Source: Candidatus Altarchaeota archaeon (GTDB lineage: Archaea > Altiarchaeota > Altiarchaeia > IMC4 > SCGC-AAA252-I15). Taken from it: DNA of 7,457 bases. This document shows positions 6,586 to 7,457 of the stretch, piece after piece (the stretch's first letter is position 1; every line of letters starts with the position of its first letter). A program made the position numbers and the translations under genes. The notes under the pieces were generated by a model. The model had not been told where the DNA came from. It made no database searches and saw only the letters and a list, made by a program, of their open reading frames with translations. The stretch is from contig JAHIYG010000227.1 of NCBI GenBank assembly GCA_018815265.1, forward strand, positions 1-7,457, in the 5' to 3' direction.

Positions 6586-6655
6586 ATATGCTAGTAACCG
6601 CCATATTCCTCAGGGACTAATCTGTCTCCTGAAGTTGTGCGGTTACTCCGCATAT
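6586..6655 (-). promoter_or_regulatory. Large inverted repeat, candidate structured leader of the gcv operon
   Basis: A long imperfect hairpin can be folded by hand. The outer helix is 6 bp (6586-6591 with 6650-6655). A small internal loop follows (1 nt at 6592 against 2 nt at 6648-6649). The second helix is a perfect 9 bp (6593-6601 with 6639-6647, agtaaccgc/gcggttact). An asymmetric internal loop separates it from an inner 5-bp helix (6610-6614 with 6628-6632). After a one-base bulge come 3 bp (6615-6617 with 6624-6626) closing a 6-nt loop. It lies in the divergent gap between gcvH and the DUF47 pseudogene. A T-rich TATA-like box (6671-6680) on the minus strand would start transcription close to its first base, making it the 5' leader of gcvH. 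I see no match to glycine, THF, TPP, SAM, cobalamin or fluoride riboswitch cores, and no tRNA features. Strand and function are inferred. Confidence 0.5.
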
Positions 6656-6670
6656 GTAATTGAAATCATC

Positions 6671-6680
6671 AAATAAAAAC
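6671..6680 (-). promoter_or_regulatory. Candidate TATA box of the gcv operon
   Basis: The minus strand reads GTTTTTATTT. A start about 25 nt downstream falls near 6650, at the foot of the large hairpin, giving a leader of roughly 140 nt before GTG 6511. Two other A/T boxes exist on this strand. One, 6584-6591, overlaps the hairpin foot and would give a leader of about 50 nt. The other, GATATATC at 6526-6533, would place the start inside gcvH and is therefore unlikely. The choice is not settled by sequence alone. Confidence 0.3.
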
Positions 6681-6696
6681 TAGTTATGGGGCAGGG

Positions 6697-6725
6697 TTTA
6701 TTTTGCTTGGTGCAATGTTTATATA
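6697..6725 (+). promoter_or_regulatory. Candidate TATA boxes upstream of the DUF47 pseudogene
   Basis: Two plus-strand matches are present: tttatttt at 6697-6704 and tttatata at 6718-6725. The first lies 23 nt before GTG 6728 and would give a leaderless transcript from that codon. The second is the better match to the archaeal consensus, but it lies too close to GTG 6728 and would start transcription near 6750. The true gene start cannot be decided because the 5' end is itself damaged. Confidence 0.3.
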
Positions 6726-6727
6726 CT

Positions 6728-7400
6728 GTGGACAAGGATGAATCCAACTATACTCCGTGGCTTATTAGGGGGGCAATAGGGAGTTTTTCTCGTATGTCGT
6801 CAAGTACCTCGACGAAGTAAGCGACCAAGTCAACATTCTGTCCGATGATGTCGATTGCCTGATTGACTCTGATTTTTCAGGGTGCGGAAAGTTTTATAAC
6901 CTCCTGAACCAGAGGGGGAGGGATTCTGTAAAGGACAGGAAACAACTGATTCGCACATTAAATGAGTCAAACATTACCCCTGACCACCGCGGATATATTG
7001 CAAAGCTTATTTTCAATATCTGACATTTCAGGATACATTGACTCCGCTTCTGCGCGGATAAACCTGAGGCCTGTGCCTTTGAAGCCTGAAGTTGGGGGGG
7101 CATAGTCAAAATCAGGGATAACACATTGAGGATGATGGGGCTTTGGGGGATGCAGTCCTGCTGTTAAACGAAAATCTGGAGGATGTCATAGAAAAAACTA
7201 CTGAGGCCTCATCGGTAGATGAGGAGATAGACTAGATTAGAAGGGGCATTTTGAAGATTGTGGTGAACGACGATTCCATAGCTGACCTGAAGGATTTGCA
7301 TGTGTTGGTTGAGATAGTAGGAAGCCTTGAGACCGTATCTGACAAGGTTGAGGTAGCCACTAACCAGGTTGAGATAATAGCGATGACGCATCTCCTATGA
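6728..7400 (+). pseudogene. Decayed DUF47 / PhoU-like phosphate regulator, four frameshifts and one nonsense codon
   Basis: Joined across frames, the region reads as one 225-residue protein of the DUF47 (TIGR00153, PhoU-like) type, the usual length of that family. DUF47 proteins are cytosolic helical regulators often paired with PiT phosphate transporters. Pieces in order: WLIRGAIGS (frame 2, from GTG 6728); YVVKYLDEVSDQVNIL through IAKLIFNI (frame 1, to TGA 7021); DISGYIDSASARINLRPVP (frame 2, to TAG 7103); GIVKIRDNTL (frame 1); then EDDGALGDAVLLLNENLEDV through NQVEIIAMTHLL (frame 3, ending TGA 7398-7400). The family's N-I-x-D-I-x-x-Y-I and terminal V-A-x-x-V-E-x-I motifs are recognisable. 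The breaks sit in a T5 (6784-6788), at atctgac (7018-7024), in a G7 (7094-7100) and near 7128. An in-frame TAG is at 7233-7235. Family assignment is from pattern memory. Sequencing error is the alternative to true decay. Confidence 0.75.
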
Positions 7401-7422
7401 AATATGAAAGTTACTAAAGTCG

Positions 7423-7457
7423 ATGTTTAGGTATGAGGAGATAAAAGAGCTAATAGA
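7423..7457 (+). CDS. Possible start of a further gene, cut by the window end
   Basis: ATG 7423 opens a frame reading MFRYEEIKELI up to the last base. It begins 22 nt after the stop of the DUF47 pseudogene. DUF47 genes are commonly followed by a PiT phosphate permease, but eleven charged residues do not look like the start of a membrane permease. No function can be given, and the frame may not be real. Confidence 0.25.
   Translation, partial: MFRYEEIKELI

Noticed and set aside
6586..6655. The hairpin as a tRNA or a known riboswitch
   Set aside because: It is too short for a tRNA, lacks a T-loop and CCA-proximal pattern, and the single long stem is not a cloverleaf. An AATATGG on the minus strand recalls the purine riboswitch loop, but the other required loop and junction bases are missing.
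7233..7235. In-frame TAG read as pyrrolysine
   Set aside because: The codon lies in a gene already broken by four frameshifts, and a single change from AAG or GAG explains it. No pyl genes or Pyl-using families are visible here.
6894..7391. Minus-strand open frames opposite the 3' half of the window
   Set aside because: They run antisense to the DUF47-like pseudogene, whose sense-strand pieces give a coherent protein. The antisense translations look random.
1..7457. CRISPR arrays, insertion sequences, toxin-antitoxin or defence genes
   Set aside because: No regularly spaced repeats, transposase motifs, terminal repeats with target duplications, or defence-type domains were seen.

Overview
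The window looks like archaeal DNA of moderate to low G+C. TATA-like boxes lie about 25-28 nt upstream of several first-gene ATGs that have no Shine-Dalgarno sequence, which is the archaeal leaderless layout. In contrast, the internal operon gene gcvPB has a clean GGAGG. Glycine dehydrogenase is split into two subunits, as in archaea and many Gram-positive bacteria. I cannot name a genus. Several lineages of uncultivated archaea would fit.

Layout. (1) Positions 1-1871, minus strand, hold two tandem membrane glycosyltransferases of the GT-C / PMT_2 (ArnT-like) type. The left one runs off the window edge and the right one is complete (536 aa). This block is visibly more AT-rich than the rest. 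(2) Positions 1891-2715, minus strand, hold lipA, lipoyl synthase. (3) Positions 2769-3398, plus strand, hold a 209-aa gene of unknown function, divergent from lipA and convergent with gcvPB with only 2 nt between stop codons. (4) Positions 3401 to about 6511, minus strand, hold a tight operon gcvH-gcvPA-gcvPB: the lipoyl carrier H protein and both halves of the P protein. The coupling is 1 nt between gcvH and gcvPA and a 4-nt ATGA overlap between gcvPA and gcvPB. (5) Positions 6512-6727 form a divergent intergenic region with a large, well-paired inverted repeat (6586-6655), a candidate structured leader for the gcv operon. (6) Positions 6728-7400, plus strand, hold a decayed DUF47/PhoU-like gene with four frameshifts and one in-frame TAG. 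(7) A possible new reading frame starts at 7423 and runs off the end.

How the genes work together. LipA makes the lipoyl group that GcvH must carry, and GcvPA/GcvPB decarboxylate glycine and load the aminomethyl group on that arm. The window therefore holds three of the five polypeptides of a glycine cleavage system plus the enzyme that completes its cofactor. GcvT (T protein), dihydrolipoyl dehydrogenase (L protein) and an octanoyl/lipoyl transferase are not here. The glycosyltransferases appear functionally unrelated.

The most interesting items are the unexplained structured element upstream of gcvH, the unknown gene lodged between lipA and the gcv operon, and the unusually clear, reconstructable pseudogene.
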